Counted from the first letter of the stretch, positions 1-11,717 are shown. The stretch is 64,000 nt of DNA from Mytilus californianus (GCF_021869535.1 NW_026262734.1:80042339-80106338); one strand, 5' to 3'. Translations and numbers: made by a program. Notes: generated by a model not told the origin, from the letters alone.

Positions 1-59
1 ATGATTCACAAAGACTGAAATGTCATTTTGAGTATAATTAATCTCCCATACATCTAGAT

Positions 60-130
60 ACTTATCTTACAAGGCGCGCGTCTAGCGTAATAAATTATAA
101 GCCTGGTACCTTTGATACATGTAACTATTG
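60..130 (+). repeat. Fragment of dispersed repeat family B
   Basis: The stretch around GCGCGTCTAG and CCTGGTACCTTTGATA matches the end of the better preserved copy at 5595-5790 in the same orientation. I recognise this family as abundant in mussel intergenic DNA. No coding content. Confidence 0.5.
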
Positions 131-159
131 AAAGGACATACACATTCATTAGTCAATTG

Positions 160-390
160 CAATAAAAAAGAAAGACACCATGACAAAAAACGAAACGCTG
201 TCTACAAAACACAACAAAAACATAGACTGAGCAAAGCTAGCCATATAAAAAATGGGTAATTATCTGCGGTGTCCCTAAAAGCTAAGCATATAATAATCCA
301 CATGTTACAATTCTCCATATATTATTTTGTACCAGGGCTACGATCCCATCTGATTTCACGTGCCAGGAGTGATCGCTTTTAAAATATAGG
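160..390 (-). repeat. Dispersed repeat family C, inverted to 3515-3738
   Basis: This stretch is the diverged reverse complement of 3515-3738. Shared landmarks include the GATGGGATCGTAG/CTACGATCCCATC block, TACAAAATAATATAT and its complement, and TTTTTGTCATGG and its complement. The two copies form arms about 3.1 kb apart. They look like two independent copies of a mobile repeat rather than termini of one element, because their outer sides are not alike. Confidence 0.6.
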
Positions 391-1030
391 TTAGAAATGT
401 ATGTTTACATGTATCACTATTGGACTTTTGGGGAAAATAAAAATACACATTCAACATGTTCAAGTATAAAACACTTAAAGTGTAAATCAACAAATTACTT
501 CAGAATCTATGACGTTATCACAGTTAACAATACGGTATTGGGTTTTCTCATTGTTGAAGGCCGTAGGGTTGACTGTTTTTGCTTACATCCACTTCATTTT
601 AACATTGTTTGATAATTGTGTCGTTGGCAATCATACCACATTTCCTTATTTTTATATTAAGAAAAAAAAACACCCACCGTTTTCATAAACAGACAAATGT
701 AAAAACGGACAGTAGAGTCCTTTATACCTGAAACACAAAATAGCTCCACTAGCCGATATATATATCCAATCATCGGGAATGACGCCCCCTTACCGAGCTG
801 AAATGTGTGCTGCAGATCTGCAGCAGACTTGCTGTAAGTTTTCTGCAAACAAAACGCTTCTCAGGAACCCTTTAAATATTTTTTGCAGATGTTTGCAGCT
901 AGCTGTAAAGGGGCTGCAAGCTTGCGGCAAGTTTACAGAAACAATTATGTTTGCAATAAGATTGCAGGAAAAACTAGAATATAAGGATTGTTTACAGCTA
1001 GATTGTAGAAATCACTGACAATTCTATATA
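391..1030. other. Non-coding stretch, no gene seen
   Basis: Only short open frames without recognisable domains. From about 808 to 1005 the DNA is unusually rich in CTGCAG/CTGCAA words, a short-period low-complexity tract whose origin I cannot name. Confidence 0.5.
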
Positions 1031-1113
1031 AAATTGAGAATGGAAATGGGGAATGTGTCATAGAGACAACAATCCGACCATAGAGCAGACAACAGCCGAA
1101 GGCCACCAATGCC
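1031..1113 (-). repeat. Truncated copy of a retroelement 3' tail
   Basis: Begins AAATTGAGAATGGAAATGGG and continues through the GACCATAGAGCAGACAACAG block. The same order is seen at 40398-40690 and, reversed, at 61229-61522, where it is continuous with a reverse-transcriptase remnant. Confidence 0.7.
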
Positions 1114-2073
1114 ATGATTTGCCATAAAAGAGTGACCAGGATGGATTTTGTCCCAATCATTCAATATAATTTAAATAGCTTTTACTAGAAAATACCGAAT
1201 GCTTCACATGTATCAATTATATGCAAACATATCCACTGCCTTGAAATAGATTCCGAATATATACTTAGTAACAAAGATTAAATCTGAGTCTCATCTGATT
1301 AAAATACTAGATTCAAATTTACAGCACGGGTCTGATGCACCAACACAAATCAAATAATAATTCCGACCATATGAGAAGCGATTTTGTTAATCTAGATTTC
1401 CATATAAAACTAGTTTCTTCAATCATGTGACCGTGACGACAATTTGTTGATATAAAGTCCGACCACATAAGTAACTCAACTTTGAATTTGTGGCACAAGG
1501 TAAGACAGCGGAACTTAGTATTATTTCAGGACGTAGTTCATTGTACGTATGACACCAATCTATTATTGTTTAAATGTAAAATAACGAGTGATATTATATA
1601 GTATTCAATCATCTACTTTCTGTTACGCTTCTGTTACATGTTATACATGTAGTATGGCATACTGTTTGTGACTCTTTCTAACTGTTGATTTATCATTATA
1701 TTAATGACAATTATAAGAATGCATCTACAACAAATAAGCCTGGTTCTAAAGCACGATCATATATTTTTATTGATTGCCTATTGTTGTGTACACGGAACCC
1801 TGTTAAGGATAAATTAATAAAGAAATAGATTAACTCGCAATCATTTCTACCAAGTTGAACATGACCAATTTTTTTTTAATTTTATCTAAATTATTACTAA
1901 TGTGACAACTTTATATCTAATATTTTATGTATTAGGCACTATATATAATAACGTTACCTGCTAATTGACTATAACGTTGTGTTCTGGAAGCCCGTTATGG
2001 GTTAAATAATCAAAGTACTGAAGTACTGAACATCGGATGACTGCAAGTTCTTGTGGATGGTCACAAGCACCGT

Positions 2074-2154
2074 TGTCTCAGAAAAAAATTCACATCTCTT
2101 TATATGTACATGAAAGTGAGGTTAATGTACAGATATATTTTTTTTTCTGAGACA
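2074..2154. repeat. Short inverted repeat (hairpin)
   Basis: TGTCTCAGAAAAAAA at the left end is matched by TTTTTTTCTGAGACA at the right end. An inner GTACAT/ATGTAC pair extends the stem. It may be a tiny palindromic element, and no target duplication was recognised. Confidence 0.5.
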
Positions 2155-2429
2155 AGTTCGTACGTGGATGATAAATAAATGACAGGGAATTCATCCTCAT
2201 CGTAATAACTATTATATTGTAGTGATACATATTAGTATACTCTGGTTTGTTGTTATATATTTTATTAATATTTGTATATTACAGTTACATGTATATATAA
2301 TTTTTATCCATTTGTATATCATTCTATTCTACTATATTAATAATAGTGCAGTGCAAGTGCATGGTGGACACTCTTCTGTAATAATTCGATTTTTCTAATA
2401 GATTGGATTTGAGTAGGCATTCATATTTT

Positions 2430-2518
2430 CCCGCCAAGTGTTCAATCTCCTATACAGAGTTATCGGTCCTTGAGAGAGAGCGAGCAAAGAAATATAACTC
2501 TGCATGGGAGATTGCAAA
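2430..2518. repeat. Short inverted repeat (hairpin)
   Basis: CAATCTCC...CAGAGTTAT on the left pairs with ATAACTCTG...GGAGATTG on the right, a stem of about 20 bp around a GAGAGAGCGAGC loop. Compact MITE-like palindrome. Confidence 0.5.
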
Positions 2519-3186
2519 CGTTCTTGAGATATTCTTCCGAATGCGTTAACACACTTTTTCTGTACGTGTACATAGATATTAAAGACTTTTTACTTATATA
2601 TATATATATTTCTAACGACAAAACATTTTCATATTATTAATTTATGTTCTAAAAAAATATTTTTAGGAGTACCCATTGAAAAAATCAATTTATAACAAGC
2701 GATAAGGAATGTTATTTTGCACTCGATAATGTCCGCGTATTTATCATGGTTATTGATCGGTTACAATCCCAACATGAAAGTTATGTAATGGAAATTTAGG
2801 CGACAGCAATACACCGGAATGCCCTCACGGTCATCCGATGAAATACAAAAAATATCAATTCGCTATCATTTCTAGGCTACCAGCATGAACAATGTATCAG
2901 GTTTTTTAAATTTTATTTTAACAAAATGTTACAACTATATCAACTTTAAGGCACTAAATGATAACGGACGGGTACAAGGTGTCCGCTACTATCCAATGAA
3001 TAAAAGATATACCAATTCATAACCATTCTCGAATTTAGGAATTTGAAAAGGGGCGTAATTCCTGATGATTTGATATAGAATTTCTAACGGAGCAATTTAA
3101 TTTTTTTGAGTATATTGGACTCTTCTTTCCGTCTGTGCATTTGTCTGTGTACATTAATACGGTTGTCTTTCCTAATATAAAAACAA

Positions 3187-3350
3187 GCAGATGTGGTATG
3201 ATTATCAATGAGACAAATTTCCACCAAAGTTAACAGGAAGTGGAGGTAAGAAATTATAGGCAACCGTACAGCCGTCAACAATGAGAAAATCTCATATCGT
3301 ATGGTCGACTTTAAAAGGCTCAGAAAGGAAAGTTATGAAACAATCTAGTT
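3187..3350 (+). repeat. SINE-like dispersed repeat family A, copy 1
   Basis: Starts AGATGTGGTATGATT and runs through GAGACAA, TTATAGGCAACCGTAC, CAACAATGAGAAAA and a GTCGACT block. The same ordered blocks occur at 5900, 7060, 16485, 31908, 61641, 63150 and 63604. No coding content; I know this family as very abundant in mussels, but its class is not certain. Confidence 0.7.
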
Positions 3351-3514
3351 GAAAAAACTAACAATTTCAATCTTGAGAACGTCGTGGAAGTAAATTGTTG
3401 ATTAACACTTTAAATATTTTTCTTGAATGTGTATGTATATTTTCACGAAAAGTCCAACAGTGATACATTTAACATTTCAAATTAGCTAAATTTAAACTTA
3501 CATTTTTAACCAAT

Positions 3515-3738
3515 TTTAAAAACGATCACTCCTGGCATTTGAAATTAGATGGGATCGTAGTCCTGGTACAAAATAATATATGACGGAGTGCGACATGTGG
3601 ATGATGATATTTTTATCCTTCAGGGACACCTGAAATCATTACCTTATTTTGATAGGACTCGATTTGCTCAGTCTTTAGGTTTTGGTGTATTTTGTAGACA
3701 GTTTTCCGTTTTTGTCATGGTGTTATATTCTTTACCCG
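3515..3738 (+). repeat. Dispersed repeat family C, inverted copy of 160-390
   Basis: Reverse-complement match to 160-390 by eye, with substitutions and small gaps. It ends just upstream of the TRIM-like pseudogene and could overlap its promoter or 5' intron. Confidence 0.6.
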
Positions 3739-3820
3739 TTGCCTTATGAATGTGAATGTCTTTGCAACCTTTGTTACCTTAAGGAGATTTATAAAACTTA
3801 AATATTCGTTGTATTTCAGC

Positions 3821-5457
3821 ATGGCGGCCTGTGGAAGGTTGTGTGATATTTGTGAAGCTAGGGACATTACAGAAAACGCAACGGACTGGTGCCCCGAATG
3901 TGAGCAAAGTCTTTGTGAATCATGCAAGTCATGTCACTCGGCTTCTAAATTGAGTAAAACTCATGAAACCATTCCTTTCGAATCTTTTGATAAATTACCT
4001 GCTGCTGTAAAAGACATAAAGAACGATTGCCCTGATCATGAAGCAAGATTTTAATATTATTGTAGTCAGCATGAGGAACCTTGCTGTGTTGAATGTATGA
4101 AAACAACGCATGCTGAATGTCGACATTTAACTCCAATACATAAAGTTGTTCAACATTTTAAAACCTCAAATGCTCTTTCGGACTTTGAGCAAACATTATC
4201 AGATTTTCTCAACAACTTGAATTCCTTAATAAAAGGCCGGTTTGATAATATATTACTACTTGCCGAAGAGAAGGACAAATGTTTAAAAGAAATCGAAGAT
4301 ACCAAAAGAAACGTCATTGCTCATCTTGATCAACTTGCAACAAAACTTAAAACCGAAGTAGACTTTTTACACAAAGAACATTTGCAAGCAATTGAAGACA
4401 CGATAAAAGAGTTCGAAAGTTTAAAAGCAAATGCTGCAAACATGCAAGATGAAGCTGTTGTTATTAAACATTATGCATCAGATTTCCAATTATTCATAGC
4501 ATTTCGGGAGTTTGAGAGCACAGCAAAGAGTTTAGAGAAAGATGTACAATCTTTAATTAAAAAAGATTCAGCAAAGCTAATTTCAATTTCGTTTTCTCCA
4601 AATGTCGAGCTTGCAATCGAAACATTGTTTCCATCCCTTGGTAATGTAACTATGTTCACCTTGCAATTGGAACTCCTTGTATTGACAAAATACAACTAAA
4701 ATCTGTATTTGAAAACATACAATTACCAAGTGGAAAGGTAGATAAACTTACTGTATGGGATAATTGTTTTCTATCCCATGGAAGACTTGCTTTTTCTGAT
4801 AACTTGAACAAACGTCTTTCTGTTTTTACAGACAATGGTAACTATGATAAGGATATACAGTTATCATTTATGCCAACTTCAATTGCATATATTACTGATA
4901 ACGAAACTGCAGTTGGCGAAAGCTGCAGTGCTAAGATCCATATAGTAAACATGATAAGTTCTTCAATTGATCGATCATTTGAAGTGAAATGCGATGACAT
5001 ATGCGCTTTCTCGTTTAGGAAAGGACAATTCCTTGTAACAGTTCCTCTAGGTGGATTTTGTATAACCGACATTGAAGGGAAAATACTGACTAAAATACCA
5101 TTTAATGACGGCAATATTTTATTTGCAATGTTACTGAATAAAAAAATATATTTTTCACAATTTTCAGAACATCGGATCGTTTGCTGCGATTTGAAGGGGA
5201 ATGAGGTAAATGAATTTAAAGATAAGAAATTAAATGCACCGTTGGGTGTAGTATGCAGTGCTACAAACATTTTATTTATCACAGGATTTCAATCAAAGAA
5301 TATATGTGCACTATCGTGTACTGGTAACAAGTTCAAAGAATTGTACAGTAACTGTAATCTATCTAGTGCTAGGGCAATAAGCTATGATATTAGTAAGCAG
5401 CAACTGTTGTTATCGACTGAAGATGGCAAAGTATTTTTATTTGACGTCAGTTATTAG
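3821..5457 (+). pseudogene. TRIM-like B-box/coiled-coil protein, broken copy
   Basis: This resembles the RING-less TRIM-type proteins expanded in bivalves, which are putative ubiquitin or immune regulators. The chosen ATG at 3821 (MAACGRLCDIC) follows a good splice acceptor, GTATTTCAG, at 3811-3819. In order it has a B-box 1 with paired Cys residues (CDIC, CPEC, CESC), a B-box 2 (CPDH, CSQH, CVEC, then HAECRHL), a coiled coil over about 4140-4600, and a C-terminal beta-propeller-like region over about 4700-5457.

Two lesions are visible. An in-frame TAA at 4052-4054 cuts B-box 2. A frame change near 4640-4660 separates the coiled coil from the C-terminal part, which stays open to 5457. No RING was found upstream. 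With so few lesions it could be a recent pseudogene, a polymorphic null or an assembly error. An AATAAA follows 73 bp after the stop. Confidence 0.8.
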
Positions 5458-5529
5458 ACAATAGTAATTGCAATTACTCGTTTTCTGGATTCTGAATATT
5501 TTTATTTATGAAATGAATACATTCTAGTT

Positions 5530-5535
5530 AATAAA
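5530..5535 (+). promoter_or_regulatory. Candidate polyadenylation signal
   Basis: AATAAA 73 bp downstream of the stop codon of the TRIM-like reading frame, a normal position for a 3' end. Confidence 0.5.
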
Positions 5536-5594
5536 GTAAAAGAATGAACAGTAATGTTTTTGTATTGTAAAATTTATTGTAAAATTTAGATAAT

Positions 5595-5790
5595 AATTTT
5601 ACTCCCAGGAATAGATTACCTTAGCCGTATTTGGCACAACTTTTTGGAATTTTGGGTCCTCAATGCTCTTCAACTTTGTACTTGTTTGGCATAATACCTA
5701 TTTTGATCTGAGCATCACCGATGAGTCTTATGTAGACGAAACGCGCGTCTGGAGTATTAAATTATAATCCTGGTACCTTTGATAACTTTT
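5595..5790 (+). repeat. Dispersed repeat family B, long copy
   Basis: Runs from CCCAGGAATAGATTACC through ATTTGGCACAA, GATGAGTCTTATGTAGACGA, ACGCGCGTCTGG and CCTGGTACCTTTGATAAC. Related pieces lie at 60, 48836, 49010, 49680 and, inverted, at 51843. Non-coding, recognised as a common mussel repeat. Confidence 0.7.
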
Positions 5791-5899
5791 TACTGCATGT
5801 CTATTTGTTTTAACCTGCTTTTGATAAAAACATTTTTTTAAAACAAACAAATGATAACTATATCACTGTTTTCACTGCTTAAACGTTTTCTTTAAAAAG

Positions 5900-6100
5900 A
5901 AGATGTGGTGTGATCATTACCAATTAGACAACCATCCACCAAAGTTTAAATGAAGTGAATGTAAGTTTTATAAGCAATAACCTTCAATAATGAGAAAACA
6001 TAATACTGTATAGTCGGCTATTTTTAAAAGGCCCCGACATGAAAAATGTAAAACAATTCAATTGAGAATACTTACGGCCTAATTAAAAAAAAAATTACGA
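5900..6100 (+). repeat. SINE-like dispersed repeat family A, copy 2
   Basis: Same ordered blocks as copy 1 (AGATGTGGTGTGATCATTA, then ACAACCATCCACCAAAG, TATAGTCGGCT, AAAACAATTCAATTGAGAA). Confidence 0.7.
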
Positions 6101-7059
6101 TGAACAAATATGACTGACATATGGATCGTTCATATAAATTGGTTTATACCAAAAAAGTCAAAAGTGCCGTACCATTTTCTTTATTCCATAAGACAGAAAC
6201 GATTGACTGAAAATACGAAATAAGTTCGATAAAGTATTTGACAATAACAGAAAGAATTACTACTGATCTCACAATATTACAAAATACAAATGTTGAATTA
6301 TCACATATGAACAATAAAACTGACAGTTATTTGTGTACTAAAATTATATGTGTCTGTTTGTAACATGTTACTTAGTTTACATTGTAATATCAAAATTTAA
6401 ATTAATGTGAGGTCACAATGAAATATATATGTCAAACCATGTAAGTATTGTTATGTATGTATATTTTTGAATAAGGTATGATATAAACTACATTTTGACA
6501 AATTATTAAAAAATTCTATGGATTTTAATTTAGACCCTCCATCTACCTTAATAAGAAATTAACACCAATTAGTTAGTTTTCTAGGTTAATTTTGTTGTTG
6601 TTGAGAACATTGATTGTTAAGGCCTCATTCTAGAAAGTATTAAGCCAATTGTTATAAATGGCATAAGAAGAATATGCTACACATTTGAATATTTTGCTTA
6701 ACATTCTTGTCAAAATCATTGAATTTGAAATATTTCTAAAAAAATAAGATGCAAACAATCTGATAGTATCTTAAACATGTTAAAAATGAAATAAAAAGCT
6801 ATTTTAATCTGTATTGGAAAATCCTTCTTCTTTTGGCAATATAATAGAAATTTTACAGTGAGATTATCAAATATGAAGATAACAAAAAAGTTATTGAAAG
6901 TATGGTAAAAAAATATGTCAGACTTGCTACAAAATTGACTGAATCAAAAAATCCATGATGCTTTGATTTAGTTAACTCCAAGATTTAATTTGTCAGAAAC
7001 GTTAAAATGGCAAAAAAAAATGATATTTTTATCACTTTCTTTCACTATTTAAAAAATGA
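6101..7059. other. Intergenic DNA with a repeat shared with 13860-14090
   Basis: No gene seen. About 6560-6900 matches 13860-14090 in reverse complement, for example ATTCAATGATTTTGACAAGA and its complement, and CTCACTGTAAAATTTCTATT and its complement. I take this as a dispersed repeat of unknown class. Confidence 0.5.
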
Positions 7060-7250
7060 TAAGGAGATATGTGATATGATTTATGCAAATGAGACAACTA
7101 TCAACCAAAAATCAAATGAAGTGGATGTACCGAATTATAGGCATTCGTACGGCCTTCAACAATAACGAAAAAACATACCGTATAGTTGGCTTTGAAAAGC
7201 GGTGACATGAAAAAAATGTGTAATAATTAAATTGAGAAAAGTAACGTCCT
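7060..7250 (+). repeat. SINE-like dispersed repeat family A, copy 3
   Basis: AAGGAGATATGTGATATGAT start, then GAGACAACTATCAACC, TATAGGCATTCGTACGGCC, CCGTATAGTTGGCT. Same order as the other copies. Confidence 0.7.
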
Positions 7251-7562
7251 TATTCACAAAGTCAACGTTACAAATCAATTTTAAAGCAAACGATATAGGA
7301 CTCAACGAAACGAACAGAAATAAAGCAAAACGAAAAGCAAATTTATTGAATGTATCATATTATAATGAAAAATGTCAATATATACACATGTATACACTCA
7401 TCTATATATACGAACGTCTAAACAAGTGACAACTCTACGACAGACCATCCATTGGATCACAAGTGAGGGTGATGCACGACTGAAAACACATATTTTATTC
7501 ATAATTATTCTAAATATCAGCACAACAACAATAAATTCCGCAATTTTTTGTTAATCCCTCGC

Positions 7563-7655
7563 CAAGATTTGAACTCATGTTATCGGGATAACGACACAAC
7601 ACAGCCTGCACTGTGTGCACCGCTCTAGACCTCTCGGCCACCTAGACTGATCTAA
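7563..7655 (-). repeat. tRNA-like sequence, probable SINE head or tRNA pseudogene
   Basis: Read on the minus strand this contains an A-box-like GGCCGAGAGGTCTAGAGCGG followed about 45 bases later by a B-box-like GAGTTCAAATCTTGG. The pattern is that of class II (Leu/Ser-type) tRNA genes with a long variable region. The T-loop block departs from the usual GGTTCGAATCC and the acceptor ends do not pair cleanly, so I do not call a working tRNA gene. A tRNA-derived SINE head is the best reading. Confidence 0.5.
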
Positions 7656-8371
7656 AAAAAAACTTTCGGTGGCCAAGTGTTACCTTTCCGCATCAGTAAA
7701 CTTAGAGTTGTAACACCGACATGATGTTTTAGACAATTGAGATGGAATTGATTGTAGATTAGATTAGTTATCTGTCCTAAAGGATCGAAAGCACACCTAA
7801 ACAGGTGACATATATCATGTACTGTTTACATTCCTTTGTATCTTTCGCCTTTCTTTTCATGTTAGATTAAATGCACCAACATAAAAAGTAACAGCATACA
7901 TGTACCAATTATTACACCTGGACCGCAACATTTTGATTTATATGATGGAATCATTACCCTAAAGGAAGAGAAGGGAATTTCAATTTTTGCTCGTTTTGTC
8001 ATTTCGGGGTCTTTATACAACAGCTGACTATTGGGTCTAGACGTTACAATAATGAATGTATCCACGTTATATGGACTGTTAGATAGTTGTCTCACTGACA
8101 ATCAATCAAACCATATCTCTTTAATATAAACAGGGTCGCGATATAATATCGAATTATGTATAGGCCCTATTTTCTTATAACATGTACAAATTCTCTTTAC
8201 AAATTTTACATAATTTATCATATCGTACTTGCTTGAATTGTTTTTTGCATGCATTGATTACAATTTTGTGATCAGCTTAATCAGTATGAAGACAAGAAGG
8301 CAGTTGTCAATTCTTATTTACTTGAATATTTTATAAACGCCATATCAGAAATTGTTAAACCGTTATGGAAT
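7656..8371. other. Intergenic DNA, no gene seen
   Basis: Short open frames only. The block near 8065-8110 (ATAGTTGTCTCACTGACAAT) looks like a reversed scrap of family A. Confidence 0.4.
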
Positions 8372-9490
8372 TGTAACGTGAAGGGGTCAGTGATGACACC
8401 TCCCGGGACGTATAATGGCCAGTAATTCGTCCCTATTCGACCATCTGGATACCTGATATCAGATTATGGCTGAACAACAGACAAGAAATCAAATGAAACT
8501 ATATTTATTCACATATGTACAATAAATGCATGTATTTAACAAAGTAGGGTGAAACAAGAGTATGAAACTTTCTAAAATGAAGTTCAAAAATAAAGTAATT
8601 TAAATGTAATAAGAAAAATAAAGTATTTCCAGAGTTAGTCTTAAGGTTCCACTAAAGTCAAAATATAGGACACTTCATAAACATCTAAACTTTGCCTGTA
8701 TTTTTCAACCTATAGTGAGTAAAGTCCTAAACTATGAGAACATATGTTCATTTAAACATACTTAACATACACACACTGTGTAAATTGTAAATAAACTTGA
8801 AATTGTTATACTGTGGCCAAACCGGTTCTTGAGGTGAACACTAAATTTTTCTAAAAAATCTGAAGGCCTGCGAGACGACTTAATTTGCTTAAAATTGGTA
8901 TGGACGAATACTGTTACATGTATTGCAGGGCAAGCTCATGTTGTTTTGTCACATACATATGTTTTAATGACATGTTTGTCCAATTTCTGTATTGTACCTT
9001 CGATATTTGTTCATCTAGATACATGAAATTAACTAAAACTTGAAAATCAATACATTTTCTGAAAAATCAACATGAGCTTGCCCTGCATTAGATATAAAAG
9101 TATTCGTCCATACCAATTTTAAACAAATTAAGTCGTCTCGCAGGCCTCCAGATTTTTTTAAAAATTTAGTGTTCACACCAAGAACCGGTTTGGCCACAAC
9201 ATAACAATTTCAAGTTTATTTACAATTTACACAGTGTGTATATGTTAATTATGTTTAAATGAACATATGTTCTCATAGTTTAGGACTTTACTCACTATAG
9301 GTTTAAAAATACAGGCAAAGTTTAGATGTTTATGAAGTGTCCTATATTTTGACTTTAGTGGAACCTTAAGTAAAGTAAATTTGCTTCGCGTTGTGTTTTT
9401 AAAGTAGTGATATTTGCACCAAAAAAGGGGTGACGAACTCTGGCGAACTGCACCTAAAGGGTTGCTAACTCTGTTCTCGAGTGGGATGAA
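8372..9490 (+). repeat. LTR copy in plus orientation, split by a TTAA element and 3' truncated
   Basis: Begins TGTAACG. It matches the reverse complement of the LTR at 12664-13114 over CACCTCCCGGGACGT, ATCTGGATACCTGATATCAG and TCAAATGAAACTATAT. At 8640 the match is broken by a 721-bp palindromic insertion and resumes at 9370 (GTAAAGTAAATTTGCTTCGC). It stops around 9490 without the expected far end, so this LTR is truncated. It is inverted relative to 12664-13114, so the two are not a normal LTR pair. Confidence 0.7.
8645..9365. mobile_element. Palindromic TTAA-flanked DNA element (MITE)
   Basis: The arms 8645-8952 and 9058-9365 are near-perfect reverse complements of about 308 bp around a loop of about 105 bp. 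Termini are GGTTCCACTAAAGTC... and its complement ...GACTTTAGTGGAACC. TTAA lies directly outside on both sides (8641-8644 and 9366-9369). TTAA duplications are made by piggyBac- and Kolobok-type transposases. There is no transposase reading frame, so it is non-autonomous. The uninterrupted target sequence survives at 12820-12870 (CTAA at the site). Confidence 0.85.
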
Positions 9491-10841
9491 TTTCACCCCG
9501 GCGAGGTTTTGGAGGTCTGTGCAAGGCCGACTCCGACTGAAAATCAATCAAAATCCTAAACTTGTAATTTCTAACGATAGCTTTAACAGTGAAAGTATTA
9601 AAGAAAAATTGAATTAATGAATATTCTTAAAATATTCTAGAAACATCAAATTTAAATACTAGAACAGTAAAATTAACAATCCTTACTTGTATCTTTATAT
9701 GTTTAAATCAAATTTAACTTAAAATAAACATTTAAATACTAATTAATTAAGCTGTACAAATTAAGGGGAATTAACCTAGGCACAACTATTAAAATCCTCC
9801 TCCCTTAGGACAAATGTTAAAGAATTTAATATTTGGAAAAAAATTTATTAAAAATGGATGTGCTGAAAACAATAAACAACAATATAAATCAATGCAAATA
9901 AAATGTCAATAAATGTCACGAAAATGTCATATAAACAAACGGTCCAACTATCGGGAAAGTTCCACACGGCATAAACGTCAAGGAATATTCGGTAAACACA
10001 TTTTTAAGAACAGTCGTCCAATGAATATATATCACAACAGTAAACTAACACAGTTATATACAGCATTCAATATTTAAAGTAGTCCTTCAAACGGAAACAG
10101 AATGTAAATACGGTTAATCTGCATGGTTCAAGTTGTACCAGGTATAGTCCAGCAATTGTTGTTCTCACGAAAACACTTATAACGTGTGTTTTCTGGTTCT
10201 TAAAAGTCCATCGTTGTACCAGGTTTAGTCCACCATTGTAGATCTCACGGAATCACGTTAAACTTGTGATTCCGGGTTCAAGATGATCAAACGTCAATAA
10301 GTCAGAAAATTGTTCTCGATTCAAGAACGGCTTACTTTGTCAGTTGGTTGTCTTCACTCAAACTTACTGCCACTCTATAGATTTCTGCCATGACTTATAA
10401 AAGTCACAAATGGAACACCATAACCAAACTAAACAAATTTAAAACAACAAAATGTGTTCGGAAAGGTTTAAAAATCCAAATAAATGAGCAAACTCATAAA
10501 TAAACATATTCAAACAAGAAACTTAGCCATACACTAAACAAACCAACATCCAAAGAAAAAACACAATTTAATTAAACAACGTTTTTGAGGGTGGTTTTGA
10601 TTGCAAAACCGGCTCAAAAACGTGACAAAGAAAAACAACAAATCCAATCAAAACTTTGAAACCATACCTACTAAACAATATAAACTGACAAACTAAGTAA
10701 AATACTAAATATACAAATTAAAACTCATAAAACATACTATATCCAAACTTCAACTGGCTTATCCATCAAACAAGAAAATTCGTCCATGCTAGTAATCAAA
10801 TAATCAGAAAAATAGCTTCCCAAATCAGACGGAATTAAACT
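9491..10841. other. Non-coding interior of the LTR-element remnant
   Basis: No gene. Two similar blocks start at about 10131 and 10211 (GTTGTACCAGGT.TAGTCCA...CTCACG.AA), a short imperfect tandem pair about 80 bp apart. The rest is A-rich. It lies downstream of gag in the minus direction, where pol would be expected, but no protease or RT motif was found. Confidence 0.5.
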
Positions 10842-11640
10842 TTAAACTCTTTTGACAACTTTGCATGATTTTTTGACAGCATTATTAACTAAAAAAGAAA
10901 CTGTTTTTTCTGGTTCAACAACTGGTTCAACAACATGAACAGAATTGACACTTTTACAAATCTTATTGGGACAACTAGCTCTGATATGTCCAACTACCGA
11001 ACAATTAAAACATTTTTTAACTTTGAATTTCCTATAAACCAGCTTTTTAAGAACTTTGACAATTTGATTAAAACCAGACTTCAAACAACTAAAATCTAAA
11101 CTTTCTTCACTTTCCTTTTCACCACTTTCAACAGGTTCAATTGTCAAATTAAAAGACCCAAACTCTGTAGAAATAAAAACCATCATCAAACGTTTCATGA
11201 TGCTTAAAATAAACAAACTTTCCCACTTCCTTTTCTAGTTTGCCAATAAAAAGGTCCATAAAATAAGATTGCATACTTTGGAAATGATCTGGATATGCAC
11301 GATGACATAAAAGTTTGAATCTATGTCCAAAATCGAACACTGATTCATCTGGCAAAATTGTACAACTTTTCAGTTGAAATTTATAAAATGCTATCCTTTC
11401 CTTTGGATTAAAGCGTTGCAATAATAATCTTTTCAAAAAATCGTAGCTTTGCAACTGAGTGGGAGTAAGAAGACGTAAAATAGTTCGTGCTTCTTCTCTA
11501 AAATGTATGACCAACTGCAGAGCCATTTCAGAAAAATTCCAGTTATTCCACAGACTAACTGCTTCAAACTGAATAAAATAATCCTGCACATTAACACTTA
11601 CTCCGTCAAAAGTACAAGGTTTCTGTTCAAACTTTATCAT
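10842..11640 (-). pseudogene. Retrotransposon gag, copy A (frameshifted)
   Basis: A capsid-like gag of an LTR retrotransposon. I place the start at 11640 (MIKFEQ), because that Met is shared with copy B while the upstream residues differ. The first frame shows the retrotransposon-gag pattern (DYFIQFEAVSLWNNW, LLLQRFNPKERIAFYKFQLK, FDFGHRFKLLCHRAYP) and ends at 11149. The second frame overlaps it by 68 nt (10842-11216) and contains a CCHC zinc knuckle, CFNCSVVGHIRASC, near 10965-11010, as needed for RNA packaging.

The switch between frames is the same in copy B, so it predates the duplication. It may be an old lesion or, less likely, a programmed shift. No protease or polymerase follows. Confidence 0.8.
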
Positions 11641-11717
11641 TTTGAAAATCAAAAAAAGAGAAATAAAAAAAAAAACTATCAGCAAAAAATGATCAAACCA
11701 TAACTGAGGGATCATGT

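Larger units (their letters stand above)
1114..3186. other. Intergenic DNA, no gene seen
   Basis: AT-rich with many short A/T runs and a small (TA)n at about 2597-2612. No open frame with domain-like content. Two hairpins inside it are listed separately. Confidence 0.5.

Noticed and set aside
160-3738. A single 3.5-kb element bounded by the inverted repeats 160-390 and 3515-3738
   Set aside because: The arms are internal pieces of a dispersed repeat, outer flanks show no target duplication and the interior has no element-like content.
4842-5282. 146-residue minus-strand frame
   Set aside because: It is the antisense shadow of the TRIM-like C-terminal region.
7563-7655. Functional tRNA gene
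   Set aside because: The acceptor stem does not pair cleanly and the T-loop block departs from the consensus.
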